64,000 bases of DNA, taken from assembly GCA_902806595.1 (NCBI GenBank), contig CADCXC010000037.1, forward strand, positions 2,790,001-2,854,000. The letters are read 5' to 3'. The stretch comes from Pyrenopolyporus hunteri (lineage: Eukaryota > Ascomycota > Sordariomycetes > Xylariales > Hypoxylaceae). Both the position numbers and the translations under genes were made by a program. Below, piece after piece: positions 1 to 13,106 of the stretch. The notes beneath the pieces were generated by a model. It did no database searches. It had not been told where the DNA came from and saw nothing but the letters and a program-made list of their open reading frames with translations. Every line of letters starts with the position of its first letter. Position 1 is the stretch's first letter.

Positions 1-3000
1 TGGGCAGTAGGATTGCAAAAAGGGCAAGGGAAAAGGAGCAGGAAAACAATACTTCTCGAAATGATCCATAACTGAACCTTAAGGAGACATCTATGGATCT
101 TTATTTTTTAACGTATGATTTGGGACGAGTACGATAGCGTTGCATCAATAACCTTAGGGGGATGCACTCTGTGTTGGTTTCTCGAGAGAGCCATTGGTTG
201 AGAATTGTTTAGATCGTCTGGCCAACAAGACCCGAGAGAAGGGATCCTGTGCTCCCATTGTCCATTTGGTAGAGATGTCACATGACAATGCAATACTGCA
301 CCCTGATATTGATTGTCCACAGCATCGGAACATGAAGTTTCATGCTGATTGCGAATTTCTGCAGTAGCTTGAGCTCGGTTGTTGTATGTAGTCTATTTCT
401 GACATTCCCCGTTCGCTAGCCGTCGACGAAGTGGGAACCCTTCTACCGGTCGGTGGGTTCCAAGGTGGCGCTCGGGGGCGTCGCCCTGGACATCCGACCG
501 GGTTTTCGTGAGATAGGGGCAAAGGGGGAAAAATGAGAAATCATCAAAGAATAAAAAGTTTTTTGATCGTGATGACTTGTCTTGTATGTAAGTTGTAAAT
601 GTTGAGGTACAGTATTGGATTTATCGGAGTATAGGTATGAGGTATGTGATTAGGTACCTAGGTAGGTAGCCTGAGTACTGCTTGACTAATGCAGGAACGG
701 CGGCCATAAGTGGATAACCATGTGGCAGTCTAGTAGTACTCTTCTTCCTTTAGTGGGCTAGGTAGCAGCCGAAGGTAGCATCGAGTACCTAGATAGGTAC
801 ACTCGTATCCATACCTCTACCGAGAAACCCCTGAAAATGATGGCATTATATCGGTCTTTCTGGTTCAACAATACCCTTTGAGTAACCATGCTCTGATATA
901 CATAGTACTACTGTGTATATACCACGGTAGGCCCAGGCAGATGTTTCGAAGACAGACGGCCTAATCAATTAGAAGCCAGAAACATCGCATGCAAGACTCG
1001 CACGACCCGTGAAGAGGATTGTAAGCGATTAAGCGACGCGAGTCATCGCTCGAGAGCTATGTACTGAAACAAGTGGTCAGATTGTCAAGTAAGAAAGATT
1101 CCCTGCTTCTTGGCGTGGATACTCTCTCCCATAGATTCTAGAAAGCTGGCTCGGTAATATGAGTATTGGGGGGTGAACAAGTAGGCACGTAGAGGAGACG
1201 CTGGATGTAAAATCTGTGCCACCTCTGCTTACATGGGCGCTTACATGGGGCGTGGCTCACAGTATGTTTTCAGAATGTAGGAGAGGCCGATTCCAAGTAC
1301 ATAGTCGTCTAAATATATACTGAACGTTAGTTTCAAACTGTCAAGCCGACGGGGAAGATGGACGCCGGGTTTTAGTGAGCTGGGGGCTCTGTGTGGTGAC
1401 GGTGAGAGAAATGGGCGCAACGTTCTAGAAAATGCGACTTTATTACGCGCACGACTCGTTCTGAGGCCTTTGTTTAAGGTACCTCCTATTATACAAGAGT
1501 ACCTGGGCATAGTATCCCAGCGGCCCCAGGTAGGCGTATTCCGCTTCAGTTCAGTGCCCCTAATGTGGTTAGTCTTCTGTCACAGGTTTGTGGAGAAGGA
1601 CGGGTTGGGTCTGATAGTTACATCAATGTATTGATGCGTGTAAATCGGTTGTTACCTCTATGGCAGGCATATCTCAAGGGAGAGGATACGCTAAGCAAGC
1701 ATGGTACCTGAGTTTTACTTATTACATGGGGCGTGAGGTAACTGTTCCGGAAAGGCCCACATATAATTCTCCATCTGGTTTCCTTCTAGAAGTCCCAATG
1801 GAAAAACCATCCCATTTCTTCATGCACCCCTTTTAGTACCCTTGCTGCCTACCCTGCCAAACCTAGAAATGGGAAAGAAAGAAAGAAGAAAGAAGTGACC
1901 TAGGTGAACCAGGTCGGTACTGTAGATACGGGTTTGTACTGTACTTACGGTACCTACACCTACCTATTCGAACTCGAAGCTAGCGAGGCTAGGCATGTAT
2001 GCGCCTAGAGAGAAATGGGGACGTTCTACTGAAGTACCCGCTGAATAAAGTGCCACCGAAGATCGTACCTACATACCGGTAAGGCAAGAGCAAGCTTCTA
2101 TGCAGGTCGCCGCCCGACAGTTTGGGATTTTACTTGAAATCAGACGGAAGCCATCTTCATCTTACTTTGGCTACCATTCGTTGAGATGATGATCTGCCCA
2201 GTTCGGGACCTAAGTCTTGCGCGCTACAACTGGTTCGCTTCTAACATGCTTTTCGTTGGTATGACGCACGAAATGAACATCTTCTATGCATATTACTTCC
2301 TGTTGATAACCTGAACATACCTACAATGCTGGTTACCTAGGTACCTAGGTAGGCACCAACCACCTATATTCAGCCTCTCGCGTTGTACCAATCCAGCGGA
2401 CAAACGAACGCCTACGTAAGCCTGCTATATTGGAATTGTTTCGGGAGACGAGATGTGTTTGGAGATCATGTTTGTCAACCTGAAAGTACCTTTTATCCCC
2501 CCCCCCTTTCTGCCACACCTAACCGCAAATTTGTTGGCCAACTTACGGGTCGACTTACGCTTGGTACCCCCCCTATCTGCAGACCCGAGGCCTATCGCAG
2601 GAGCTGCCTGTCGATATTGAAGCAATACTGATACTGTGTTATCGACGTAAGCACAGATCTAAGCACCGAGCCTTGCGCATCTCCGGCTTTGTGACTGTTG
2701 ATACTGCTAATCGGACCGGCCCTCATTGCCACGTCTCGGTGACTGAGTTCGTCAATATTTTTAAAATCCTTCACACGGCAACCTGGCCATCAACGAGTCA
2801 CATTAACAACCCGTTTGCAGCTCGTGGGTATGACAGGGCCACGCTTTCTTGTACGACGGCGTTCGGCCGCTGCATTCATCTACGGGGTATTCCCGATTCT
2901 TCAGCCTCACTAAATGCCGTCGTTCCTCGGATGCCATTGCCAAAATAGGTCACAATCTCGCAATTCGATGCTTCCCAAGGGATGACGCTGTGATATCTAG

Positions 3001-5286
3001 CGCCTAAGTACCTAGGTATATGTTCGCGTACAATACACGCCCGTTGGTCTTCCTGCGAGTAGGGATTTGCCTCTCGAGCCTCACCACCCCCCTGTGAGCA
3101 ACATTATGTCGGTGACCTGTCGTCAATCACCTAGACTAGAGTAACGCGGTAGGCTGTTCCCGCCAGGTTAGGTACTGCGTCGGAGGTAGGACGAGATCCT
3201 TTCCGCGCTGAAGTCAGAAGCGATCGAAAGTGGTCGCATGAGACCTTCCCTTTCCAGTAATTGGTGGGTGGATGATTCGCCTACTAAGTACTTTAGAGTT
3301 ATCCCGTGTCCCCTGTCGCCCGAGGACTGAAACAAGTCTAAATAACGCGATTAACAATGTTTATTTTATGATTACTATCATCAGCATATATTGGTGGGGG
3401 TTGTCAATTAGAATTTTGAGTCGATGACCGCAGCTCTGACTCCTGTGTTGAGGATTCGTGGATTCTTGCTGACATACTACTAATATATCGTGAACGATGA
3501 TTCAGATGCGAAAAGACGCATGTCATCAGACATCTACAAGTACAGTACGACATCAGCCGCGAATTAGAGCGCAAGGCTACGTCGATAGTACGCGTAACCC
3601 AGGACCGCGGAGCGGCTATCCCGTCGGTTGCGTAGCCGTCCCGCTATACCCTCTAGCTGACCGCATCAATGTTCCGTTCTGGGGGAAGGACTGCAGACAA
3701 TATTGCATAGCTATTAGCCACATTCCCATTGCAGCAACACAAAATATCTTCGACTGGCTGGATTTTCGGTGGCACGCAAGTCTTCGTGCTGTGCGAACGG
3801 CGCCGCCCGCACTTGTGGCACACCTACATGTAGGTAGGTAGTTGGGGAAGCGTCAAGTAGCCCGCCTCGGGTGCGGGTTGCTTCATAGTAATGCCATATT
3901 ACAAGAGATAAATCTCGGTTCAACGAATCTGGATCCGCAGTCTTGGGTTACGAGACGTAGATGGCTGTGGACGTTTTATGAAATTTGACAATAGTCGCGA
4001 AAAAGAAGCGAGGGGACTGAAATATTGAAACCCACGGAAAAAATAATAATAATAAAAATAAACAGTAATAACAATAGTAAAATGAGTTAATTCATAGGCT
4101 AGGCTAGGTGCTACTTGCGTACCTAGGTACAAGCGCTTGTCATCCACATGCGTCATCTTTAAGATTTATCCTTCCATTGACTACAACCCCAATTGGACGC
4201 CTTCGTGACGCCCTACAATATAAAGAAATGGGATTTCATATTTATTTAGTTACATGATTTTAAACTCGTTCATGTTGCGGTAATGTCGAAATTGATAAGC
4301 ATAGGGTAGCCTTACTGCCTCTCTTTAGCTTAACATGATAGTTTAACGAAAGCAGCGTAGAACAAGTAATAAGCCAAGAGTTCTTAATTAAACAGGTTTA
4401 AGGGGCTAGAATTCTACGGGTAAAAGCCATCGTCAGCCTTCCCGTCGCACAGCTCACCATACCGTCCTGATGGACTAGACCTAGGGAATATATTGTACCG
4501 CATGAATTTTCTCTTGTTCCCGAGAAATCCTGAAAATAAAAAACATGGGTCAGCAACGAGAGAATCAGCCAACGGAGTAGCGCGCTCGAACATTCTGGCT
4601 CTTGTGGCTCGATAGCTGTCAGCGAGGCGCGGTGTGGTGGCTCGTGTTGCCCCTAATTCCGAGAGGTTCTGGTCAAATAATTGCTCGTTCCGTCGTCCCC
4701 GTAGACCCGCTTATGGAACTAATACGCTAAAACACCCAACTTCCCCCCGTCGTCTTTAGGCTACTGTGCATAATCTGAATAGAAGACACTATGTATTGTG
4801 GTATTGTGCTATAAGGAGCTCGAAATGGGACCTCCAAAACCAATTACAGCATCACCTGTTAAGTACCTGTGTATGCATGAATGTATGTTGGTAGCAGCGA
4901 TGCGGGCTTATCTAATGCAGCCTCTATATCATGTACCTAAGGTCGGGTTGAATTGTCATAGTTGCGTTACACCGCAGAAGAAGGGACTTCACCTTAGAGT
5001 GCATGTGTCTACCATGGTCTGTATGAGGTATGTACGTTACGTCTGTAGGTAGGTCTAGGTGGTAGCAGGTAAGGCCTAAAGCTAAAAGCGGTATACCTAA
5101 CCCTAAGCAGGTGCAACAGTAATGCTACCTATTTTAATACCTTAGGTACGTAATAGGGCATTATCTCACAGACCTGCTCATCCCACAACCGTACTGATCC
5201 CACAACTCCAACACCAACCTTGGGTAAAGTCCAATTCACACAACTAACCTGCCTTTATACCGCCTACATATGCTACACACATACCA

Positions 5287-5310
5287 CATACATACATACA
5301 TACATACATA
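5287..5310. repeat. (CATA)6 microsatellite
   Basis: Six perfect CATA units in tandem, flanked by interrupted copies on both sides. Simple repeat in non-coding DNA. Confidence 0.9.
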
Positions 5311-6454
5311 CTACATACCTACACATAACTGCGTTGACTTGAAGAATAGCGGCACTCTTCTCTTAGACAAAAAGAAACGTGAGAGTTAGGGGAAAAAAAA
5401 GAAAAAGAGAAAGAGGAAGAATCAAACGAGCCGCTCTCAGACATGATACGTAGAATATGACATCTCGCTTGGATGAAGTTCTCGCCCGTCCTCTTTGACA
5501 CGGAAGGAAAAGTAACTGTTTCCCATCGCGGCTCAAGTGGCTGCCAAGTTTCAAAATACACACCCCCCGGAGTCATGGCCAGGTCGATTCCTAGTGCCAG
5601 AAGCAGGAAAGCATTCGAGAAAGATTCGAAAAAAGGCGAGCCAGGTTGGGCCCTGTTTAGCGCAAGGGGAATATTACCGGAGTGGAGCAGGTATCCCAAA
5701 CGATGAGAGGATCTCCCTTGAACAATGACCCCCTGTTGGGCAGAAGAGGAAAAGGGTAAAAAAATCCTACTCCAGAGAAAGTAAAGAACTTGGAACGACG
5801 GCCCCCAGTCTTTGCATTGCTGTTCACTGAGCTGCAGCGCCAGTGTCCAGTGTGTACGCATGCTACCAGTGGCCGGCCAAAGCCAGACTCCAGCTTGCTG
5901 CGTCTCGACACCGCATGTACCCAATACTTCGGAGGTGTACGACCAGTCAGATTGCCTTCACCGGCCAGCAACATCACACCATATAACCAGAGAACACTGA
6001 ACACATCATTAGATGGGCCCCAGAGACCTGCAACTCTACATACCTGCCTACATACATACATACATACCTACCTGATATATCCTGCTATGTATGTATGTAC
6101 ATGTAGGAGGTATTCATTGAGTTGGTTTCTGGTGAGCTGGCTGGCCCACTTGACTACCTACGACGAGAAGGTCGCCCTGTTTACTGCAAAACTCGGGCAA
6201 CGTTTTGAGCAAAGCCGGCCGTCTCCTAAGCCTAACTGGGTAATGTCTCTTGGTAGCGGGAAGGGGGGGGAAACGATCGAGGAAACGGCCTTAATTACCA
6301 ATTACCTTACTGTAAAAATATTGTACCCGTTCATGGACGGGAAGTATACGCAGCAAGTATAGCAAGTAGCTCCGAGAGCGAAGCTGTCGTAGGTATCATG
6401 TAAGGTAGGTTCCCGGGTACATTTTCTCTTGCTTCCCGGTACTTCCATTCTTTT

Positions 6455-6545
6455 CTTTTCCCCTAATTTTATTCGTTCTTTTTTTTATTTTTAATTTTTT
6501 TAATTTTTTTATTTTATTTTAATCTTTTCCCTCTGTGCTTGTGTG
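6455..6545. repeat. T-rich low-complexity block
   Basis: A run made almost only of T and A (T tracts broken by A and AA), ending in a pyrimidine-rich stretch. No coding potential. It could be a poly(dA:dT) nucleosome-free element or a decayed repeat end; nothing in the sequence decides. Confidence 0.6.
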
Positions 6546-6792
6546 TTGTCAATTTTATCTACATACATACATATGTTAATCTATGTATCCCACATCTCAA
6601 TTTTTCTCCGGTGGTTTTGATTTATGAGATTACCTACGTACACCCTCTTGTCTTATCCGCCAAAGCGTTAAGTACCCGATTCCCTCTCTATTCGTCATTT
6701 AGGGCATAGGCCATCCGGCCGCGCGAGTCAGTGGAAGGTACTGAGATACATAGATTTATCGGGAGGTACTTGCAACCCATACCCATACCATT

Positions 6793-6816
6793 GCCCATGC
6801 CCATGCCCATGCCCAT
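6793..6816. repeat. (GCCCAT)4 tandem hexamer
   Basis: Four tandem GCCCAT units, preceded by diverged copies (CCCATA). It creates a Pro-Met/Pro-Ile run in one frame, but no supported gene surrounds it. Confidence 0.85.
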
Positions 6817-7199
6817 CCCCTGCAACAAGCTCGAAGCTTGGCAAGCCGTCAGAGTCCTTGTCCACCATTTTAGTACGGGAGAGAAATGTACCTTGTACCC
6901 GTCCCAACCCCTGTCCTCATTTTGGATGCAAGTTTGGGAACTGGTAAATGAACCACATTTTCTTCCCTTCCCCTTGGAAAAAGGAATTAATAGAGAAGAA
7001 AAAAAAAAGACAGTCAGAAAAAAAAGAAGGTAACGGTACTTCCTTGGGCTGGGACTCAGCACAGGTCTAGTAGTACCCCCAGCTTTGGCAACGGGATCCG
7101 TATAAGATGAAATGACCCTTCCCACGTTCCTAATTTTTCTTAAGATGAGAATCCTCTAACCATCTGAATTCTTTCCTTATTCAAACTAATATACTCCTG

Positions 7200-9450
7200 T
7201 CTCTCTCTCGCTCCCTCGAAATCTTTCCACGCTCTCTTTTATAAAAACCCAGTCATCGAAAAGCGTGTCCTTGCTCAAAGCCAGAGGGAAAGGAGAACTT
7301 CAGACCACGTACACACCCTATCCGAACTCGTCTTTGCGTACCTACATAATTCGGCGAACACCTCCGCCTGCACCGTTACCACTCTGTACAACTTGTTCCA
7401 GCGCTATTCGTTCTGTGCTGCTTTAGCGATCGGCTCACGCCCTGCGTTGTTGCAACGTTCCAGCCTTGAAGGTATATCCAGCTCAGCGACCTGCAGCGTA
7501 CCTGACATACACGCCCTGCTTCTGCTCTATACCAGCGTGCTCTGCCGGAACAAAAGATAATAAGACGACGATACAAGTTTCTATAATACCTTCCATAGCT
7601 TCCCGAAACCTGCGTCACAGTTTTCGAACAAAAAAGCAGCACGGCACAAAGGACCAGGCTTCCACGCAGTCTTCTCTGCTTGTCTCAGCTCCACCCAAGT
7701 TATCGAACAGCTTCAGCTTCAATAATTTCCCGCCCGCAATATACACAGCCGATATTGGCCTGGCCTGGACTATATTGGACGACTACATACCAATATATAA
7801 ACCTGCCGTCATCCCCGTTGACGCTCCGGTGCTGACCTCAGATATTAATTGCGAAGCAACCCATACGCGTCTCGTGCTTCTTTCTACGTGCCTTTTCTCA
7901 GACGACCCCGAAGTCTGCTGCTATTCGGTCAGAATCCCAGCCGTCTCTGCATCGCCGCCCCAGCATATTCGCCAATCCGCTTCCAGCGTCCGTCTCTTTT
8001 CGTTCTGTGCCTTCGGCCTTCCCACGTCGTTGCGCAACGACACTTAAAATGTGAGTCAGACGCGCAGTGCATAATTCCATTTATCGTTTCCGTTCACTTC
8101 TATTTTCCCCCTACCTTCCCCCTACCTCGAGCTGCGCAAATCGAAAAATGCGACCTATCGAGAGTCGCAATGGTGGCGGGCGGCTTACACTTGGCTATTG
8201 CCGTATTACTTATATACAAGTCTTCGTCGCCGCTTGAGCCTATGCTAACATTCACCTTTCTCCCAGTTTTTCGATCCCTAGTCAATCATCGTAATGATTA
8301 GCAGAGAATTCGAAATGGCCAACATGGGACGTGGTGCATACGACACAACCGGTGTCCCCAAGCCTCCCCCGAGGCCTAAGCCGAACTAAAGTTGCTGTCT
8401 TCGAATTTTGCGAAATTGCGAATTCGTCTGCAACCAAGCAAAAGCAAGCTGTAAACCTGGCTTTTTTCAAACATACGCCACCCACCGTCGCGAAACCACC
8501 GGGCTCGTACTTGTTACTACGCAACAGTACCGAGCTTACGCGACTATCGGAGTGCGCAATTCATTTTACGACCATTTTAATCCCGGCTTCCTCTTCGATC
8601 TGTACACCATCTTGCGCGCCTTACATTTGATCTGCGGCCGACGCATTTCCGATACAATTTTAATACATCGCATTCCGATCTAGTACATCATGGGTTCGCC
8701 GTTGTTACTCTCCCAACCGACTGGGGGAGGAGGACCATCGTAATGGTTTCTTTATGCGGCATTGTGGGAATTTTGACTCTTCAACGGCGTTACATTTAGA
8801 TCGGACCCGGGTTCTCAGCGGATCTTTCTGGCTTTTCGGGGGGGTTTACTTTCGGAAGTCATTGTTTCTTTTGGAGCACATTACATCGTGCCCGAGTCGG
8901 CAAACCTGACAGCAAGGCCAGGGTCTCAAGCATGCACCCAGGACAGTCGCGCGTTCCAACAGAACCGCGTTGTTCGCGAATCGGACCGCCGGAATAGGAC
9001 CTCCATGTTGTGGATTGCCCGGAACCAAAATTCATCCCTTGTGTCTTGGAACGGTTGCCGTTCTGGGGCTTCCCGACGGCAAACGTTTCCTGCTGCCTGC
9101 TTCGCACATATCCGTTTTTTAATATTTGTATTCGGAGTCATTGGTCAGGCAGCAAACGATTCATCGAGGGTAATTCCTAAAAAAGGTTCAGGGATGGGCT
9201 ACAAAAAGTTTGGGTTTGAGGCGGAAAAGAGCGGCCTGCATATAGACTTTGGTTTTCCCTACACATTTTTCCTTTGTCTTCCTCTCCGCTCACCCGGTTT
9301 GACGGTCCGCAAGGGCTCGATCCAACTCGAGGTGTCGAGAATAATGTACTCTGATTGGATTTGGAACTGGTCTGTTTGGAAAAGAAAAATGTACAGTGTA
9401 TTGGGCGGCACCTGAGGGATGCTTCGGGCACTTTACACATTTGTTCTTGT
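7200..9450 (+). other. putative transcribed, mostly non-coding region
   Basis: A TATA-like TTATAAAA occurs near 7240. It is followed by about 800 bases of C/T-rich sequence of the kind seen in fungal 5' leaders, then a strong donor-like GTGAGT at about 8050 and candidate acceptors at about 8264 (CCCAG) and 8304 (GCAG). The only ATG just after the acceptors in a good context opens a 24-codon ORF. Longer frames in the region look random in composition. This could be a long leader or lncRNA, or a gene whose main product is very small. Transcription and splicing are inferred, not shown. Confidence 0.3.
8315..8389 (+). CDS. possible 24-residue small protein
   Basis: A short ORF starts at an ATG with AAA immediately upstream (good Kozak-like context) and stops at TAA. 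It encodes a Gly/Arg-rich start (MANMGRGAYD) and a Pro/Lys-rich tail (KPPPRPKPN). It lies about 10 bases after a possible 5'UTR intron acceptor. I do not recognise the peptide. It could equally be an upstream ORF or chance. Support would come from conservation of the peptide in related genomes or from ribosome profiling. Confidence 0.25.
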   Translation: MANMGRGAYDTTGVPKPPPRPKPN

Positions 9451-10030
9451 TTGAGGGTTGTTGAGCCACATTATTGGGCGTGCTGGGCTGGAACCAGGTT
9501 GATAGATACCCCCCCTGTTTAGACTGTACAGTACAGAGACACGATAGCTACACAGCGCCGGCATGAATCTCTTCGAAATGATGGATCTGATTCTTTCTAC
9601 ATAACTTGTTCTCGGTCCGAAATACGAGTGTTGCGCGTGATTAGTGATACTGGAAATTCCTCAACGAAAAAAGAAAAGCAAACGAGGTACGAGAAAAAGT
9701 AGGCTAGTGTTTCCGGGTAGAATTCGATCCTGGGGTAAGTCATTATGATAAGTCTCTTGTAACATAGGTAGTCTTCTTTGGGCTTCATCTTGCGTGGTGT
9801 CAGACTAAGACCAATAGCCTCCGATCTGACACGATAGACTTTTTTTTTTTCTTTTTCTTATTCTTCCCCTCCAGAAACTAGATCTGGCCATTTTGTTCTT
9901 GGTCGTAGTTGCGATGCGGGCGCACAATGCATCTGTGTCTCATCTCGTCCTGCGGGTATGTAAGATCTATTGTGCGTCCGATCCCAACGTTACTCGTTAG
10001 TACTCATCTATGCCACTGACTCAGTCAGGT

Positions 10031-10050
10031 ACCTACCTACCTACCTACCT
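10031..10050. repeat. (ACCT)5 microsatellite
   Basis: Five tandem ACCT units; the same tetranucleotide (or its complement AGGT) is scattered through most intergenic DNA of the window. Confidence 0.85.
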
Positions 10051-10280
10051 ATCTATTTACGGGGATTACCGATGATGAGAGCCTCGCTATCCTATCCCAT
10101 CGTATTCCTTTGGCGAGATAGATAGGTCAGGTTATAATTGCAGGGGAACAAACACTCATAGCCCGTACCTGTCCTCCTCACCCCTATCTCACCCCCGGGG
10201 AATTGGTTCGACAAGCAAACAAAACAAAAACGGGAAACGTCACCAGTTGAGCGAGTGTCCCATCAATCAGATCTCCGAAT

Positions 10281-10296
10281 CACACACACACACACA
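10281..10296. repeat. (CA)8 microsatellite
   Basis: Dinucleotide CA run followed by CAACA-type imperfect repeats; non-coding. Confidence 0.85.
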
Positions 10297-10992
10297 ACAT
10301 CAACAACACCAACAACTCCCCCTCCTTTCCCGGAGTGTCGGGTCGCGTACAACCTTATATTACCCCCATTTCAAGTGAGATCTCTCCTCCCGTGTCTTGC
10401 TTTCCCCTGTCTGCCTATCTACTTAGACACGGGGCGCCTACCCTCTAGTAATAAGTGTTTTAAATGTTCATCACGTAGATATACGTACCACCTACACAGC
10501 AGAGTTATAGGTCATAAGGTCAATGGCATCTTGAAAGGGAAACATACTTCCGTCCGATGACCTCACCCCCCGTAAGAGAGGTACTTTCTCGCTAAGGGTT
10601 GCGATGTATTTTTATTTTTTTATGATTTTTCTTAAAACATTAGCTGCCTCTCACTGCATCGTTCTGGGCACAACAAGCTGCGAGACTAATGCAAGCTTAA
10701 AGGGAGGTTGCGACCTGAGAGTCTTTCCCAGTGACCGTTCCGTCGGGTCGTCCACTCAGCTTCGAGGAATCGTAAGGGGAAGTGGACCCAGTCTCGGGAG
10801 CGACCGCCCTATCGACTCTATGGATGTAGCGTATTGTAGTGTACATACCTCACGTAGGGGTACTTTTGCGAGAACTAGGATCGCCTGGCTTACTCTTTAA
10901 TCTTTCTTATTCCATCTCATTTTCTTTTCCCTTGCTATCGTCGCTCCCCTCTCATTTCAAAAAAATTTTCTCTTCGTCCAACAATCAGAGTC

Positions 10993-11020
10993 GATCAATC
11001 GATCAATCAATCAATCAATC
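10993..11020. repeat. GATC/AATC tetranucleotide repeat
   Basis: Tandem four-base repeat (ATCA register) with one G interruption, 28 bases long; non-coding context. Confidence 0.8.
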
Positions 11021-13090
11021 CTACGAGATTCCATACCATCAGGGCTGCGCCATCTGCCAACGTTGACTTACACACGGGTCGTAACGTTCGGCGACTTACA
11101 TGCTCAATCCTCGAGAATACGGCCGAGCACTCCAAAATGTATGCAAATATAATAAATACATCGGCTGTGTGCTAACCTTAGAAACATTATCTCACGGCAT
11201 TCCATCGCGTCTCAACATCATGGCAATTTTTTTTTTTTTTTTTACGATCCTATATCGACCCATGTACCTACTACCTCCACCAAACACCAGATACGGGACG
11301 TCAACATGCATCGACGTATGTAGGTATGTAAGGTATGTAGGCGTATACGGTACAGGGGATGTAACCGAGTGGCTTGCACGTACAATTGGTCAAAAATGCA
11401 TCAGATATGCCTTTTCCCGTACACGGTACTGCACCCTTCCCGCTCGAAAACCCTCTCCCCTGCAGTAGCTCAGGTCCGGAAATTTCGAGGATCCCTGATG
11501 GTTCGCGGTTACTTGCGTCGTTGATGCTATGCCAATTTCCCCTAGCTACGACGTCGAGAAATGCATGAACATGTCATGGAATATAACACAAATGCCATTA
11601 GGTACATACCTTCTTCCCCCCCATCCCAGCGATCGACATCACACAAGCCCGGCTGTCTTTTTGTCTTTGTGTATCAAATCTGACTTCTCGTTCAGAATCC
11701 GCGCAGATTCCAGAAATAGACCCTTCTCTGACCTACCTGACCATTATGAAAGCCTACTTACCGTTTCAGGAAAGATACCGTCTACGTTCTGCGTGGGGGT
11801 TGACCAAGAAGGGGGGCGGGATGTCATCCGTTACTAAGGCCGAAGCCTCCCCCAATAAATCGACCGATCTCCTCTCACAAAAGCGATGCCATGGCCATCG
11901 GAGCGGCTTCTCGGAACTGGGAAGCACCCGTGTGCCTCCTGCGCCATCTTGGCTTTCCGAACGCGAGAAGGGAAATGAGAGTTTCCGCAACTCGCCGTTC
12001 GTGGAGGCGCGCCTTGCCGGGATTCTACACGAGCCGAAATTGTCATACGCCTCAGTCATTTTCGATTATTGCTTCTAATGTGTCTACCTATGTCTGCCTA
12101 CCTTGCCTCGGGCTGAGTCTTCTCTTCTCCGAGCACCTCTCATCCGCTTAGGGGATGAGGCCTTATTTTAGACTTACTGCTCCCCCCCTTTTACTCTCTT
12201 CCGACCAGTAGGATCCGTCTCATTTACCGAGTCATCTGACGGCTACCACCACCATCGTCAACACGTGTGACGGGTGCCGTCCCGACATGGCCGTGCCACA
12301 GAGGCGATGCGCAGCAGGCTGCCAATTTCCTACGTTTTCGCGCGAATGAGCAGCCTGGATAAATTTACTCTTCGCCGTCATCGAAGGATATGGACGAGAA
12401 CTGCCTTGATGCAGTCATATGTAAAGGATTTTCCTCTTACATATCTCTCCGTTGGCCCCCCAACTCCAGGTACCCGACTAGGCAGGAGGATGGCTCATCA
12501 AAGGATTGGGGAAAGGAGCAGGGGGGGGTCGAGGATGGGAAATTGAAAAAGTAGAGTTTCCCAGCCACGTCCAGGGAGCCTTTTTTTCTTTTCCCCTTCA
12601 ACAACCCGTCCACAGTAACTCTGGATACGACGGCACGTGTAACTGCGCGTAATAAACTGGGCAAGGCAGCAAGCAAGCAAAAAAGATGGGGGATCGAATG
12701 CGATGCTATGCGATGCGATGCTACGGCGCCCACGCTGCCCGCCCCCAATCCCTCTCTCTTTTTGTTTCCCTCTTTTCCCCAAATTCACATACACACACCC
12801 CTTCCACTCAGGTTCCTTCGTCGAAATGCGCGCCGAAATCCCGACCGATTGGATAGCACGGTTTCCACGCGAGCGGCGACGCATGCGCATCGAAGGTCCT
12901 GCCCACGTTGCAACGTGGTCGCTCGCAGCTGTCCCTGCAGGCCGTCTCTACGGGTCCTTGGAGCCATTCCATCGGATCCCTCTTGGGCTGCTTAAAATTT
13001 TTTTCGGTCTCTCTTACGTACTTCCCTGTTTCCTGATTTTTCGTTTTCCGGTTTTCGCGGAGAAGGGGGAGGATGGAGTAAGTATGTAGG

Positions 13091-13106
13091 TATGTATGTA
13101 TGTATG
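13091..13106. repeat. (TATG)4 microsatellite
   Basis: Four TATG units inside a longer imperfect TATG/TAGG tract running from about 13080 to 13130. Confidence 0.8.

Larger units (their letters stand above)
1..7199. other. gene-poor region, no supported gene
   Basis: I find no coding region here that has a recognisable domain, a good start and a plausible exon structure. Open frames on both strands are short and mostly overlap each other. The sequence is rich in interspersed TAGG/CCTA/GTAC words (for example around 650-670, 2335-2355 and 3000-3020) and contains a CATA microsatellite, a GCCCAT hexamer repeat and a T-rich block, annotated separately. It reads as intergenic or decayed accessory DNA. 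Confidence 0.6.

Noticed and set aside
5319..5924. 201-codon open frame on the minus strand
   Set aside because: It begins at a TTG, overlaps a similar-length frame on the other strand, and has no recognisable domain or good exon boundaries.
12703..13089. 128-codon frame on the plus strand with an ATG
   Set aside because: It starts inside an ATGCGATGC repeat, is overlapped by several frames on both strands, and shows no motif.
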